Assembly: GCF_023656415.1 (NCBI RefSeq) | Contig: NZ_JAMOIL010000014.1 | Span: 1 to 64,000, forward strand | Length of the DNA stretch: 64,000 bases | Source of the DNA: Nocardioides bruguierae | Lineage (GTDB): Bacteria > Actinomycetota > Actinomycetes > Propionibacteriales > Nocardioidaceae | Direction of reading: 5' to 3' | Shown: positions 41,129 to 49,473 of the stretch, in pieces | Position numbering within the stretch: position 1 is the stretch's first letter | Layout: every line of letters begins with the position of its first letter | Made by a program: the position numbers and the translations under genes | The notes under the pieces: generated by a model | The model's input: only the letters and a program-made list of their open reading frames with translations | The model's database searches: none | Told to the model about the DNA's origin: nothing

Positions 41129-43294
41129 ATCGACACCGTCCAGTGGGGCACCGACAGCCTCCGGCTCGAGATCGACCTGGGGCAGGACGCCCCGGCCGCC
41201 GTCTCCGCCGTCGTCCTGCACGGACGCCGCGTCGCGGTGGCCCACCCCGTCCCGCTGGCGGAGGTGCTGACGGTGGCGCACGGCCACGTGCCCGCCTCGA
41301 GCCGCCTGGCGGGCACCGCCCTCGGCTCCCGGCTCCGCGCCGTGCGCTGCGAGCGTGGCGAGGCCGACCGTGCCGCCCGCGGCGAGACCTGCGCCGTCGT
41401 CCAGGCCTCCGCCGCCGACGGCCTCGAGGTCACCACCACCTTCCGCGTCGTCGGCGAGGCCGCGGCCCTGCGGGTCGAGACCACCGTGACGAACACCGGC
41501 ACCGCCCCCCACGTGCTGCGCTCGGTCACCTCCCTGGCCCTCGGGCTGGGTGGCGACCCGGCTCCGGTCGTCGGCGACTGGCGGGTGCTGGTGGGCCGCA
41601 ACGACTGGCTCGGCGAGGGCCGCTGGGCCACCACCGCGCTGGCCGACCTCCTGCCGGCCATCGAGGAGGGCCTCACCGGCCACGACCCCCGCGGCTCGTT
41701 CGTGCAGCGCTCGCACGGCACCTGGTCCACCGGGGCGGACCTGCCCTACGGCGCGCTGGTCTCCGCCGAGCTGGGCCTGACCTGGGCCTGGCAGGTCGAG
41801 CACAACGGCGCGTGGCGCTGGGAGGTGGGCCAGGACACCGACGGCTGCTGGCTCGCGCTGGCCGGCCCCACCGACGTGGACAGCGGCTGGACCCGCGTCC
41901 TGGCGCCGGGCGAGTCCTTCACCACCGTCCCGGTCTCGGTCGCGCTGGGCGCCGACCTGGAGGCCGCGCTGGGGGAGATGACCGAGCACCGCCGCGCGTC
42001 CCGCCGGGCGCACCCCGACAACCAGGGCCTCGCGCTGGTCTTCAACGACTACATGAACACCATCGACGGCGACCCCACCACCGAGCGGCTGCTGCCGCTG
42101 GTCACGGCCGCGGCCGAGGCAGGTGCGGAGATCTTCTGCATCGACGCCGGCTGGTACGACGAGACCGGTGACTGGTGGGACAGCGTGGGCGAGTGGCTGC
42201 CGTCCACGACCCGGTTCCCCGGCGGGCTCGCGGAGGTCACCGACGCGATCCGCGCGCACGGCATGGTGCCCGGGCTCTGGCTCGAGCCCGAGGTGGTCGG
42301 CGTGCGCAGCCCGGTGGCCGACCGCCTGCCGGAGGAGGCCTTCTTCAGCCGACACGGGGTGCGCGTCGTGGAGCACGACCGCTACCACCTCGACCTGCGG
42401 CACCCCGCCGCGGTCGCGCACCTGGACGCGGTGGTCGACCGCCTGGTCGCCGACTTCGGCGTCGGCTACTTCAAGCTCGACTACAACATCGACCCGGCCA
42501 CCGGCCCGGACCGCGACGCCGACTCCACCGGCGACGCGCTGCTCGCACACAACCGCGCGCACCTGGCCTGGCTCGACGGCGTCCTCGACCGCCACCCCGA
42601 CCTGGTCCTGGAGAACTGCGGGTCCGGCGCGATGCGGATGGACCCCGCGATGCTCTCCCGCCTGGCCCTCCAGTCGACCTCGGACCAGCAGGAGCCGTGG
42701 CGCTACCCGCCGATCGCGGCCGCCGCGCCCCTGGCGCTGCTCCCCGAGCAGGCCGCGAGCTGGGCCTACCCCCAGCCGGGCATGAGCCCCGAGGAGAGCG
42801 CCTTCTGCCTGGTCACGGGTCTCGCCGGCCGCTTCTACCTCTCCGGCTTCCTCAACCGCATGACCTCGGCCGAGCAGGCGCTCGTGGTCGAGGCGGTCGA
42901 GGCGGCCAAGCGGCTGCGCAAGGACCTGCCCAGCACGCGCCCCCGCTGGCCCGGCGGCCTGCCGGGCTGGGACGACCCCTGGGTCAGCCTCGCCCTCGAG
43001 GACGGGGCGGGCACCACCCTGCACGTGTGGCACCGCGCCGGCGAGCGCAGCCACACCCTCTCTCTCCCGCACCTGCGAGGTCAGGACCTCGAGGTGCAGA
43101 CGCTGTTCCCGGCCGGGCTCCCGGCCTGGGGCAGCACCTGGGACCCGGAGACCGGCGAGCTGGCGCTCGTCGCCACCGACGTCCCGGTCTCGGCGCGGAC
43201 CTTCCGCATCCAGCCCCGGGCCGAAGGCCGGGGGAACCCATCGCCATCAGGCCACGACGTCGTGTCTGATGAGAACCCTGGAGGAAAAGAGTGA
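41129..43294 (+). CDS. Alpha-galactosidase (GH36), apparent ATC start
   Basis: 721 residues if translation starts at the ATC at 41129. GH36 enzymes release alpha-linked galactose; no signal peptide, so it works on imported sugar. Catalytic nucleophile Asp in VGYFKLDYNID (~452) and acid/base Asp in LQSTSDQQEPWRYP (~517), with LENCGSGAMRMDP between. The frame is protein-like from 41129 (IDTVQWGTDSLRLEIDL) and GAGGAG lies 7-12 nt before it, but no ATG, GTG or TTG occurs in frame between the stop at 41072 and the GTG at 41237, which has no SD. So either ATC is used or the start codon is mutated or misread. The stop overlaps the next gene (GTGA). Confidence 0.85.
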   Translation: MDTVQWGTDSLRLEIDLGQDAPAAVSAVVLHGRRVAVAHPVPLAEVLTVAHGHVPASSRLAGTALGSRLRAVRCERGEADRAARGETCAVVQASAADGLEVTTTFRVVGEAAALRVETTVTNTGTAPHVLRSVTSLALGLGGDPAPVVGDWRVLVGRNDWLGEGRWATTALADLLPAIEEGLTGHDPRGSFVQRSHGTWSTGADLPYGALVSAELGLTWAWQVEHNGAWRWEVGQDTDGCWLALAGPTDVDSGWTRVLAPGESFTTVPVSVALGADLEAALGEMTEHRRASRRAHPDNQGLALVFNDYMNTIDGDPTTERLLPLVTAAAEAGAEIFCIDAGWYDETGDWWDSVGEWLPSTTRFPGGLAEVTDAIRAHGMVPGLWLEPEVVGVRSPVADRLPEEAFFSRHGVRVVEHDRYHLDLRHPAAVAHLDAVVDRLVADFGVGYFKLDYNIDPATGPDRDADSTGDALLAHNRAHLAWLDGVLDRHPDLVLENCGSGAMRMDPAMLSRLALQSTSDQQEPWRYPPIAAAAPLALLPEQAASWAYPQPGMSPEESAFCLVTGLAGRFYLSGFLNRMTSAEQALVVEAVEAAKRLRKDLPSTRPRWPGGLPGWDDPWVSLALEDGAGTTLHVWHRAGERSHTLSLPHLRGQDLEVQTLFPAGLPAWGSTWDPETGELALVATDVPVSARTFRIQPRAEGRGNPSPSGHDVVSDENPGGKE

Positions 43295-44610
43295 AGACGA
43301 ACCTCAAGCGCCGGGTCGCCGGCGTCGCAGCCGTGGCGGTCGTGCTGCTCAGTGCCGCGTGCTCCGACCCCGGCTCCGGCAGCGCGGCCTCGTCCTCCGG
43401 CGAGTGGCCCGCGCAGGACGCCGACCTGTCCGGCACCACGCTCACGATCTGGGCCGCCCAGAACTCCAACAAGCTCCCCGACTCCGTCATCAGCGGCTTC
43501 GAGGACCTCACCGGGGCCGACGTCGAGGTGGTCACCATCCCCGACCCCTACGAGCAGGGCGTCCAGACCAAGGTCGCCACCGGTGACATGCCCGACCTCG
43601 CCTTCTGGCAGCCCACCGCCTCGCAGCTGACCGCGCTGAACGCGCGGACCAACCTGCTGCCGCTGGACGACGCGCCGTTCCTCGACGACTACGACCCGGC
43701 GCTGCGCGACATCACCGGCATCCTCGACGACACCCGCTACGCCGCCTTGATCAGCACCCCGGCCGTCGAGGGCGTCTACTACAACAAGGAGGTCTTCGAG
43801 AAGGCCGGCATCACCGACCTGCCGACCGACTGGGACTCCTTCGTCGAGCTCGGCCGCGAGCTGAAGAAGCAGGGCGAGACCCCGTTCTTCGAGATGGGCG
43901 CGGACCGCTGGGCCACCCAGTGGTGGGTCCAGGTGCAGCTCGCCGAGGCCGCCAACGACGGCCTGTGGGACCGCGTGAACGCCGGTGAGGAGTCCTTCAC
44001 CGACCCCACGATCCAGGGCGCGATCGACACCTACTCCGACCTCATCGACGAGGGCCTGTTCAACAGCGACATCAAGACCGCCACCTTCGAGGACCAGGGC
44101 AAGGCGCTCCTGGACGGCGACGCCGCGATGGTCGTCCAGGTGAACTCCTTCTTCAGCCAGCTCCAGCAGCTGGCCGACACCGACGAGCTGGACCAGAAGA
44201 TCGGCTTCTTCCCCATCTCCGCGGAGGGCAACGTCGGCACCTTCATCCCCGACCAGAGCAACGCGATGGTCGCCTTCGCCACGGGGGACGAGGCGCAGGA
44301 GTCGGCCGCCAAGCAGCTGCTCTCCTACTGGCTGGGCGACGGCTACGGCGACTTCGTCGAGGCCAACTCCACCGTCTCGCTGGAGCCCGGCGTGCCCACG
44401 CCCGACGGCGTCCCGCAGGCCCTGCTCGACGTGAGCGCCTCCCTCGGTGACTCCGCCGGCTCGATGCAGGCCCTGGCCATCGCGAACCCGGACCTGTACA
44501 TCAACCTGGCGGACATGATCCAGGGCACCAAGCCGCCCGTGCAGGTCGCCGAGGCGACCCAGGAGCAGTTCGCCCAGCTGGCCAAGGCGCAGGGCGCCGA
44601 GGGCTTCTGA
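43291..44610 (+). CDS. ABC transporter sugar-binding lipoprotein
   Basis: 439 residues from GTG 43291 (SD GGAGG), overlapping the alpha-galactosidase stop. It is a cluster B/CUT1-type extracellular solute-binding protein tethered by lipid at the Cys of the lipobox LLSAAC (~24). TLTIWAAQNSNKLPDSVISGFEDLTGADVEVV opens the mature domain; GVYYNKEVFEKAGI (~160) is the family's Y-N-K signature. It captures an oligosaccharide outside the membrane for the two permeases that follow; the ATPase is missing here and is likely a shared MsiK-type protein encoded elsewhere. Confidence 0.93.
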   Translation: MKTNLKRRVAGVAAVAVVLLSAACSDPGSGSAASSSGEWPAQDADLSGTTLTIWAAQNSNKLPDSVISGFEDLTGADVEVVTIPDPYEQGVQTKVATGDMPDLAFWQPTASQLTALNARTNLLPLDDAPFLDDYDPALRDITGILDDTRYAALISTPAVEGVYYNKEVFEKAGITDLPTDWDSFVELGRELKKQGETPFFEMGADRWATQWWVQVQLAEAANDGLWDRVNAGEESFTDPTIQGAIDTYSDLIDEGLFNSDIKTATFEDQGKALLDGDAAMVVQVNSFFSQLQQLADTDELDQKIGFFPISAEGNVGTFIPDQSNAMVAFATGDEAQESAAKQLLSYWLGDGYGDFVEANSTVSLEPGVPTPDGVPQALLDVSASLGDSAGSMQALAIANPDLYINLADMIQGTKPPVQVAEATQEQFAQLAKAQGAEGF

Positions 44611-44628
44611 CCCACCGAGCACGACACC

Positions 44629-44662
44629 GGTGCCGCCCGCCCCTCACCGGGCGGGCGGCACC
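44629..44662 (+). other. Intergenic hairpin between binding protein and first permease
   Basis: GGTGCCGCCCGCCC (44629-44642) pairs perfectly with GGGCGGGCGGCACC (44649-44662), 6-nt loop. Such hairpins often stabilise the upstream message or partly terminate transcription so that binding protein exceeds permease. It ends right before the permease SD (GGAGG). Confidence 0.6.
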
Positions 44663-44677
44663 CCGGAGGAACCACCC

Positions 44678-45613
44678 ATGACCACCATCCTGGAACGCCC
44701 CACGGCCACGGAGGCCGACCCGGGGCACACGCCCCGACGGCGCCCGGCGTCCCGGTCGGACCACCCGCTGTGGTTCCTCGTGCCCGCCCTCGCGCTGCTC
44801 GGTGTCTTCTTCATCGCGCCGACGGTCTTCAACTTCGTCTACGCGTTCACGGACTGGTCGAGCTTCAAGACCGAGATCAGCTTCGTCGGCCTCGAGAACT
44901 TCCGTGACCTGCTGGGCAACGGCTCGCTGATCTCCGACCTGCGGATCACCGTGATCTACGCGGCGCTGGTGGCGGTCTTCCAGAACCTCTTCGGCCTGCT
45001 GCTGGCCCTGCTCCTGGAGCGGGACACCCGGGTCAACCGCTTCGCGCGGGTCGCGTTCTTCGTGCCCGTGATCATGTCCGCCCTGGCGGTCGGCTACGTC
45101 TTCCAGGCGCTGCTGAAGCCGGACGGCGGCCTCAACGCGATGCTCTCCTTCGTCCTGCCGGGCGAGGTGAGCGTGGCCTGGCTCGGCAGCACCACCTGGA
45201 CGGTCGTCGTCGTGGCCCTCGTCCACGCCTGGAAGTGGATGGGCCTGTCGATGCTTATCTACCTCGCCGGCCTCAAGACCATCAGCGAGGACGTCCTCGA
45301 GGCCGCACGGCTCGACGGCGCCTCCTCGTGGCAGGTCTTCCGCCAGATCAAGTTCCCGCTGCTCGCCCCGGCCGTCACGTTCAACGTGGCCACCGCGCTG
45401 CTGGGCTCCATGAACGGCTTCGACATCGTCCAGGCCACGACCGAGGGCGGGCCCGGCGGCAGCACCGAGCTGCTCAACATCTTCATCTTCCGCACCTTCG
45501 GGCAGGGCCTGTTCGCCCAGGCGACCACGATGAGCCTCACGCTCTTCCTCGTCGTCGCGGTCCTCGCCTTTCCGGTGATCTACCTCCTCCGTCGACGGGA
45601 GCGTGTCCTGTGA
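44678..45613 (+). CDS. ABC sugar transporter permease 1 (CUT1, MalF/UgpA type)
   Basis: 311 residues with six predicted membrane helices; SD GGAGGA before ATG 44678. LVPALALLGVFFIAPTVFNFVYAFTDW is helix 1, and the conserved cytoplasmic EAA loop is EDVLEAARLDGASSWQVFRQIKFPLLAP (~210-238), which docks on the ATPase. It pairs with the next permease and the lipoprotein at 43291. Confidence 0.93.
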   Translation: MTTILERPTATEADPGHTPRRRPASRSDHPLWFLVPALALLGVFFIAPTVFNFVYAFTDWSSFKTEISFVGLENFRDLLGNGSLISDLRITVIYAALVAVFQNLFGLLLALLLERDTRVNRFARVAFFVPVIMSALAVGYVFQALLKPDGGLNAMLSFVLPGEVSVAWLGSTTWTVVVVALVHAWKWMGLSMLIYLAGLKTISEDVLEAARLDGASSWQVFRQIKFPLLAPAVTFNVATALLGSMNGFDIVQATTEGGPGGSTELLNIFIFRTFGQGLFAQATTMSLTLFLVVAVLAFPVIYLLRRRERVL

Positions 45614-46506
45614 GCGCCGTGTCCCTGCCCCCGTCCCCGGGGCGTGCTCCCGCGGCCCCGGCCGGCCCCACCGGCCCGCGGCGTCCGGGCCCGCTGGCCC
45701 GCTTCGGCCAGCCCGTCGTGGCGCTGGGCGCGGTCGCGCTGCTGCTGGGCGTGCCCTTCTGGCTGATCCTGGCCACCGCGTCCAAGCCCCACGCCGAGGC
45801 GCTCGACCCGGACCTCTCCGCGCCCTCGCGCTGGCAGCTGGGGGAGAACGTCGCGACGGTGGTGCAGGACGGGCACATGGTCAGCGCGTTCCTCGGCAGC
45901 CTGCTGGTGATGGTGCCCTCGGTGCTGGTGGTGCTGGTCCTGGGGTCCATGGCGTCGTGGGTGCTGGCCCGGCGGGCGACGCGTCCCCTGGCCGTCGTCT
46001 ACGCACTGTGCATCAGCGGGATCGTGCTGCCGCCGGCGGTCGTCACCATCGTGCTGCTCCTGCGCCAGCTCGGGCTCGCCGGCACCGCCGTGGGCATGAT
46101 CGGCGTCTACTGCGGCATGTACCTCTCGACGGTGATCTTCTTCGTCACCGGCTTCGTGCGGACGATCCCCACCGAGCTCGAGGAGGCCGCCCGAGTCGAC
46201 GGGGCAGGGCCGGTCCGGGTGTTCTTCCAGATCGTCTTCCCGCTGCTGCGGCCGGTGCTGGCCACCGCCACGATCCTCATCTGCCTCTACATCTGGAACG
46301 ACGTCTTCTACGCGCTGTTCGTGATCGGCGGCCGGATCGACACCCTGCCGCTGAACCTCTACCAGGTGGCCAGCTCGGGGCTGTACCTGCAGAACTGGGA
46401 GCTGATCTTCGCCTACATCGTCGTCATGAGCCTGCCGCTGCTCGTCGTCTTCGCCCTCGCGCAGCGGCGTATCATCTCCGGCGTCACGGGTGGAGCGGTC
46501 AAATGA
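45610..46506 (+). CDS. ABC sugar transporter permease 2 (CUT1, MalG/UgpE type)
   Basis: 298 residues from a GTG overlapping the previous stop (GTGA). A Pro-rich N-terminus precedes six helices beginning VVALGAVALLLGVPFWLILATASKP. The EAA loop is TELEEAARVDGAGPVRVFFQIVFPLLRP (~195-222). Ends in QRRIISGVTGGAVK, the standard tail of this group. Partner of permease 1; the pair probably imports an arabinose/galactose-containing oligosaccharide. Confidence 0.93.
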   Translation: MSAVSLPPSPGRAPAAPAGPTGPRRPGPLARFGQPVVALGAVALLLGVPFWLILATASKPHAEALDPDLSAPSRWQLGENVATVVQDGHMVSAFLGSLLVMVPSVLVVLVLGSMASWVLARRATRPLAVVYALCISGIVLPPAVVTIVLLLRQLGLAGTAVGMIGVYCGMYLSTVIFFVTGFVRTIPTELEEAARVDGAGPVRVFFQIVFPLLRPVLATATILICLYIWNDVFYALFVIGGRIDTLPLNLYQVASSGLYLQNWELIFAYIVVMSLPLLVVFALAQRRIISGVTGGAVK

Positions 46507-46522
46507 CGAGGCGGGGAACGCG

Positions 46523-47545
46523 ATGAGCACGAGGCCCCTGCCCGCCACCAAGGCGCCGACGATGGCGGACGTGGCTCGGCTGGCGTCCGTCTCCGTGCCC
46601 ACGGTCTCCCGGGTGCTGAACGGCAACGTGAACGTCAGCCAGAGCAAGCGCGAGCGCGTGCTCGACGCCGTCAAGGAGCTGAACTTCCGCCCCAGCTTCG
46701 CCGCGCGGGCACTGGCCTCGGCCCGCCCCGAGGCCGTCGCCGTCGTCTCGGGCAACACCTCCCAGTACGGCTACGCCGAGACGCTGCGGGGCATCGAGAA
46801 CACCTGCCGGCGCGAGGGCCTGAGCACGATCATCTCGGTGATCGACTCCGACGAGCCGGCCGAGGTGGATCGCGTCGTCTCCCAGGTGCTCTCCCAGCCG
46901 ATCGTGGGCGTCATCGTGCTCAAGTTCGACCCGCCGGGCGTCGCCGTGCTGGACCGCCTGGTCGACAAGCTGCCCGTCGTGGCCGTCAGCGGGCTGCGCG
47001 ACACCCGCGTCTCCCAGGCGATGCTCGACGAGACCCGGGCCGCGGAGGAGCTGACCGGCTACCTCCTCGACCTGGGCCACGCCACCGTCCACCACGTGCG
47101 GGTGCCGCCGTCACGACGCGAGGACGGCCGCACCACCGGCTGGCGACGTGCCCTGCGGCGCGCCGGCAAGGAGGTGCCCGAGACGCTGGACGCGACGTGG
47201 GAGCCGGCCAGCGGCCGCGCCGTCGGGCGGCGGCTCGCCGAGGACGACGGCGTCACCGCGGTGTTCTGCGGCAACGACGAGATCGCCATGGGCGTGGTGC
47301 GCGGCCTCAACGACGCCGGCCGCCGGGTGCCCGAGGACGTCAGCGTCGTCGGGTTCGACGACCACCCGCTCTCCGAGCTCTGGGCGCCGTCGCTGACCAC
47401 CGTCCGGCAGGACTTCCACGGCCTGGGCTCGCGGGCCGTGCAGCTGCTCGGCGCCGAGATCGAGGACGCCGACAACGTCGGTCGGCTCTCGAACGAGCGG
47501 CCGGCTGTCGTCGTCCGCGACAGCGCCGCACCGCCGCAGGCCTGA
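46523..47545 (+). CDS. LacI-family transcriptional regulator (first)
   Basis: 340 residues from ATG 46523 (an earlier ATG at 46490 lies inside the permease gene). HTH and hinge: TMADVARLASVSVPTVSRVLNGNVNVS ... NFRPSFAARALAS (~15-65). The sugar-binding domain has the typical GVIVLKFDPPG, TAVFCGNDEIAMGVVRGLNDAG (~245) and DVSVVGFDDHPLSELWAPSLTTV (~280). Last gene of the alpha-galactosidase/ABC unit, so it probably autoregulates through the AGCGCT sites at 41032-41065 and also controls the glycosidase at 37687. Ligand unknown; an arabinose- or galactose-bearing sugar is likely. Confidence 0.92.
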   Translation: MSTRPLPATKAPTMADVARLASVSVPTVSRVLNGNVNVSQSKRERVLDAVKELNFRPSFAARALASARPEAVAVVSGNTSQYGYAETLRGIENTCRREGLSTIISVIDSDEPAEVDRVVSQVLSQPIVGVIVLKFDPPGVAVLDRLVDKLPVVAVSGLRDTRVSQAMLDETRAAEELTGYLLDLGHATVHHVRVPPSRREDGRTTGWRRALRRAGKEVPETLDATWEPASGRAVGRRLAEDDGVTAVFCGNDEIAMGVVRGLNDAGRRVPEDVSVVGFDDHPLSELWAPSLTTVRQDFHGLGSRAVQLLGAEIEDADNVGRLSNERPAVVVRDSAAPPQA

Positions 47546-47636
47546 CCAGCGGTGCGCGGGCAACCCTCCGGCGGCGGTCATCGGTTACGGAGCCACCGCC
47601 GCTCCGACGCGTCCTCCCAGCCCTAGGCTGACCCCC

Positions 47637-48650
47637 ATGCCCGCCCGCCGTTCCTCGCCGAGCATGGCCGACGTGGCGGCGCACGTCGGTGTCTCGCACC
47701 AGACCGTCTCCCGCGTGCTGAACAAGTCCCCGCTCGTGCGGCCGGAGACCCGCGAGCGGGTCGAGCAGGCGATGAAGGAGCTGGGCTACCGGCGGAACTC
47801 GGCCGCCCGCGCCCTGGTCACCAACCGCTCGGCGCGGCTGGGGATGGTCTCGGCCCACCTGGCGCTGCACGGTCCGAGCCGGATCGCCGCATCGGTCGAC
47901 GCCGCGGCCCGGGAGGTCGGCTACGACGTCTCGTTGGTCGGGCTGGAGACGGTCTCGCCGAGCACCGTCCGGGTCGCGGTCGAGCGGCTGCTCGACCAGG
48001 CGGTCGAGGCCGTCCTCGTGGCCGCCGCGCACCGTCCGGCGATCGAGGCGGCCCGCGCGATGGACCTCCCGGTGCCGCTCGTCCTCGTGCAGGGCGTCGA
48101 GCCCGGCGACCACCTGGCCGTCGGGATCGACCAGGTCGCGGGCGCACGCGCCGCGGTCGGGCACCTGCTCGACCTCGGTCACCGCCGCGTCGCGCACGTC
48201 GCCGGCCCGCTCGACTGGGCCGAGGCCGTCCAGCGCCGCGAGGGCTGGCTGGCCGCGCACCGCGAGCGCGACCTCGAGCCCGGCCCGGAGCTCGCGGGGG
48301 ACTGGTCGGCGGCCGGTGGCCACGCCGCGGGCGCCCTGCTCGCGGCCGGCGACGACGTGACCGCCGTCTTCGCCGCCAACGACGCCACCGCGATGGGGCT
48401 GCTCAAGGCCCTGCACGACGCCGGTCTGAGCCTGCCGGACGACCTCAGCGTCGTCGGCTTCGACGACAGCCCCGAGGCGGCCTACACCTGGCCGGCGCTC
48501 ACGACCGTCGCCCAGCGGTTCAGCGAGCTGGGGGAGCGTGCTGTCGGGCTCGCGCTCCAGGCCATCGAGGGCGGGACGGGCCGGCCGCCGACCCCGGTGC
48601 CGCTGCTCGTGCCGCACCTGGTCGTGCGCGACTCCGCTGCGCGGGCCTGA
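47637..48650 (+). CDS. LacI-family transcriptional regulator (second, likely arabinose repressor)
   Basis: 337 residues. HTH: SMADVAAHVGVSHQTVSRVLNKSPLVRPETRERVEQAMKELGYRRNSAARALVT (~9-62). Ligand domain: HLLDLGHRRVAHVAGPLDW (~180), TAVFAANDATAMGLLKALHDAG (~245) and LSVVGFDDSPEAAYTWPALTTV. The ATG lies 7 nt after TAGGCT (47624-47629) with no SD, a leaderless pattern, so it has its own promoter. It sits directly before the araDAB genes, whose promoter contains a LacI-type site at 48691, making it the probable repressor of L-arabinose catabolism. Confidence 0.92.
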   Translation: MPARRSSPSMADVAAHVGVSHQTVSRVLNKSPLVRPETRERVEQAMKELGYRRNSAARALVTNRSARLGMVSAHLALHGPSRIAASVDAAAREVGYDVSLVGLETVSPSTVRVAVERLLDQAVEAVLVAAAHRPAIEAARAMDLPVPLVLVQGVEPGDHLAVGIDQVAGARAAVGHLLDLGHRRVAHVAGPLDWAEAVQRREGWLAAHRERDLEPGPELAGDWSAAGGHAAGALLAAGDDVTAVFAANDATAMGLLKALHDAGLSLPDDLSVVGFDDSPEAAYTWPALTTVAQRFSELGERAVGLALQAIEGGTGRPPTPVPLLVPHLVVRDSAARA

Positions 48651-48676
48651 TCCGTCGAGATGCGGGAGGCGAGCTC

Positions 48677-48706
48677 TTGACGCGGTGAAATGTTAGCGCT
48701 CACAAT
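48677..48706 (+). promoter_or_regulatory. araD promoter with LacI-type operator
   Basis: TTGACG (48677-48682) and a -10 candidate CACAAT (48701-48706), 18 bp apart, enclose TGTTAGCGCTCACA (48691-48704), an AGCGCT-centred palindrome with one mismatch. A repressor bound here would cover the promoter. It differs in outer bases (TGT..ACA) from the GATAGCGCTATC sites, consistent with a second regulator. Confidence 0.75.
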
Positions 48707-48767
48707 GAGCCACGTCACACGGTGCCAGGGACCCCGGCACCCCATCGAGACCCCGAGGGCAGCCCGC

Positions 48768-49445
48768 ATGAGCATCACCGCCGACGTCGTCGACACCGTC
48801 CTGGGCCTGCGCCGCGAGGTCGCCGGCCTGCACCGGCACCTCACCGACTACGGCCTCGTCGTGTGGACGGCCGGCAACGTCTCGGCCCGCGTGCCCGGCC
48901 ACGACCTGCTGGTGATCAAGCCCAGTGGCGTCGCCTACGACGACCTCACGCCCGAGAACATGGTCGTCTGCGACCTCGACGGCCGCGTCGTGGAGGGCGA
49001 GCACGCCCCCTCGTCCGACACCGAGGCCCAGGCCTACGTCTACCGGCACCTGCCCCACGTGGGCGGCGTGGTGCACACGCACTCGACCTTCGCCACCGCC
49101 TGGGCCGCCCGCGGCGAGCCGGTGCCCTGCGTGCTGACCATGTGCGCCGACGAGTTCGGCGGCGAGATCCCCGTCGGCCCGTTCGCGATCATCGGCGACG
49201 ACTCCATCGGCCGCGGGATCGTCGAGACCCTGCGCGGCAGCCGCTCGCCCGCCGTCCTCATGCGCAACCACGGCGTCTTCACCGTGGGTCCGACCGCCAG
49301 GGCCGCCGTCAAGGCCGCGGTCATGTGCGAGGACGTGGCGCGCACCGTCCACCACGCCCGGGCCCTCGGCACGCCGGTGCCCATCGAGCAGTCGGCGGTC
49401 GACGCGCTCTTCGACCGCTACCAGAACGTCTACGGCCAGCGCTGA
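48768..49445 (+). CDS. araD: L-ribulose-5-phosphate 4-epimerase
   Basis: 225 residues from ATG 48768, a class II aldolase fold enzyme that turns L-ribulose-5-phosphate into D-xylulose-5-phosphate, the last step of bacterial arabinose use. [10 protein letters not shown] (~36), [23 protein letters not shown] (~50), the zinc-binding [15 protein letters not shown] (~100) and [12 protein letters not shown] (~165) are clear. First gene of araD-araA-kinase-mutarotase. An in-frame upstream ATG at 48705 overlaps the operator and is not used, judging from family length. Confidence 0.93.
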   Translation: MSITADVVDTVLGLRREVAGLHRHLTDYGLVVWTAGNVSARVPGHDLLVIKPSGVAYDDLTPENMVVCDLDGRVVEGEHAPSSDTEAQAYVYRHLPHVGGVVHTHSTFATAWAARGEPVPCVLTMCADEFGGEIPVGPFAIIGDDSIGRGIVETLRGSRSPAVLMRNHGVFTVGPTARAAVKAAVMCEDVARTVHHARALGTPVPIEQSAVDALFDRYQNVYGQR

Positions 49446-49473
49446 CCGCGACCGGCCCGATCAGGAGAACCCC

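Noticed and set aside
41071..42171. GTG at 41071 as the alpha-galactosidase start
   Set aside because: It opens a different frame whose product is Arg/Pro-rich shadow sequence; the GH36 frame is 41129-43294.
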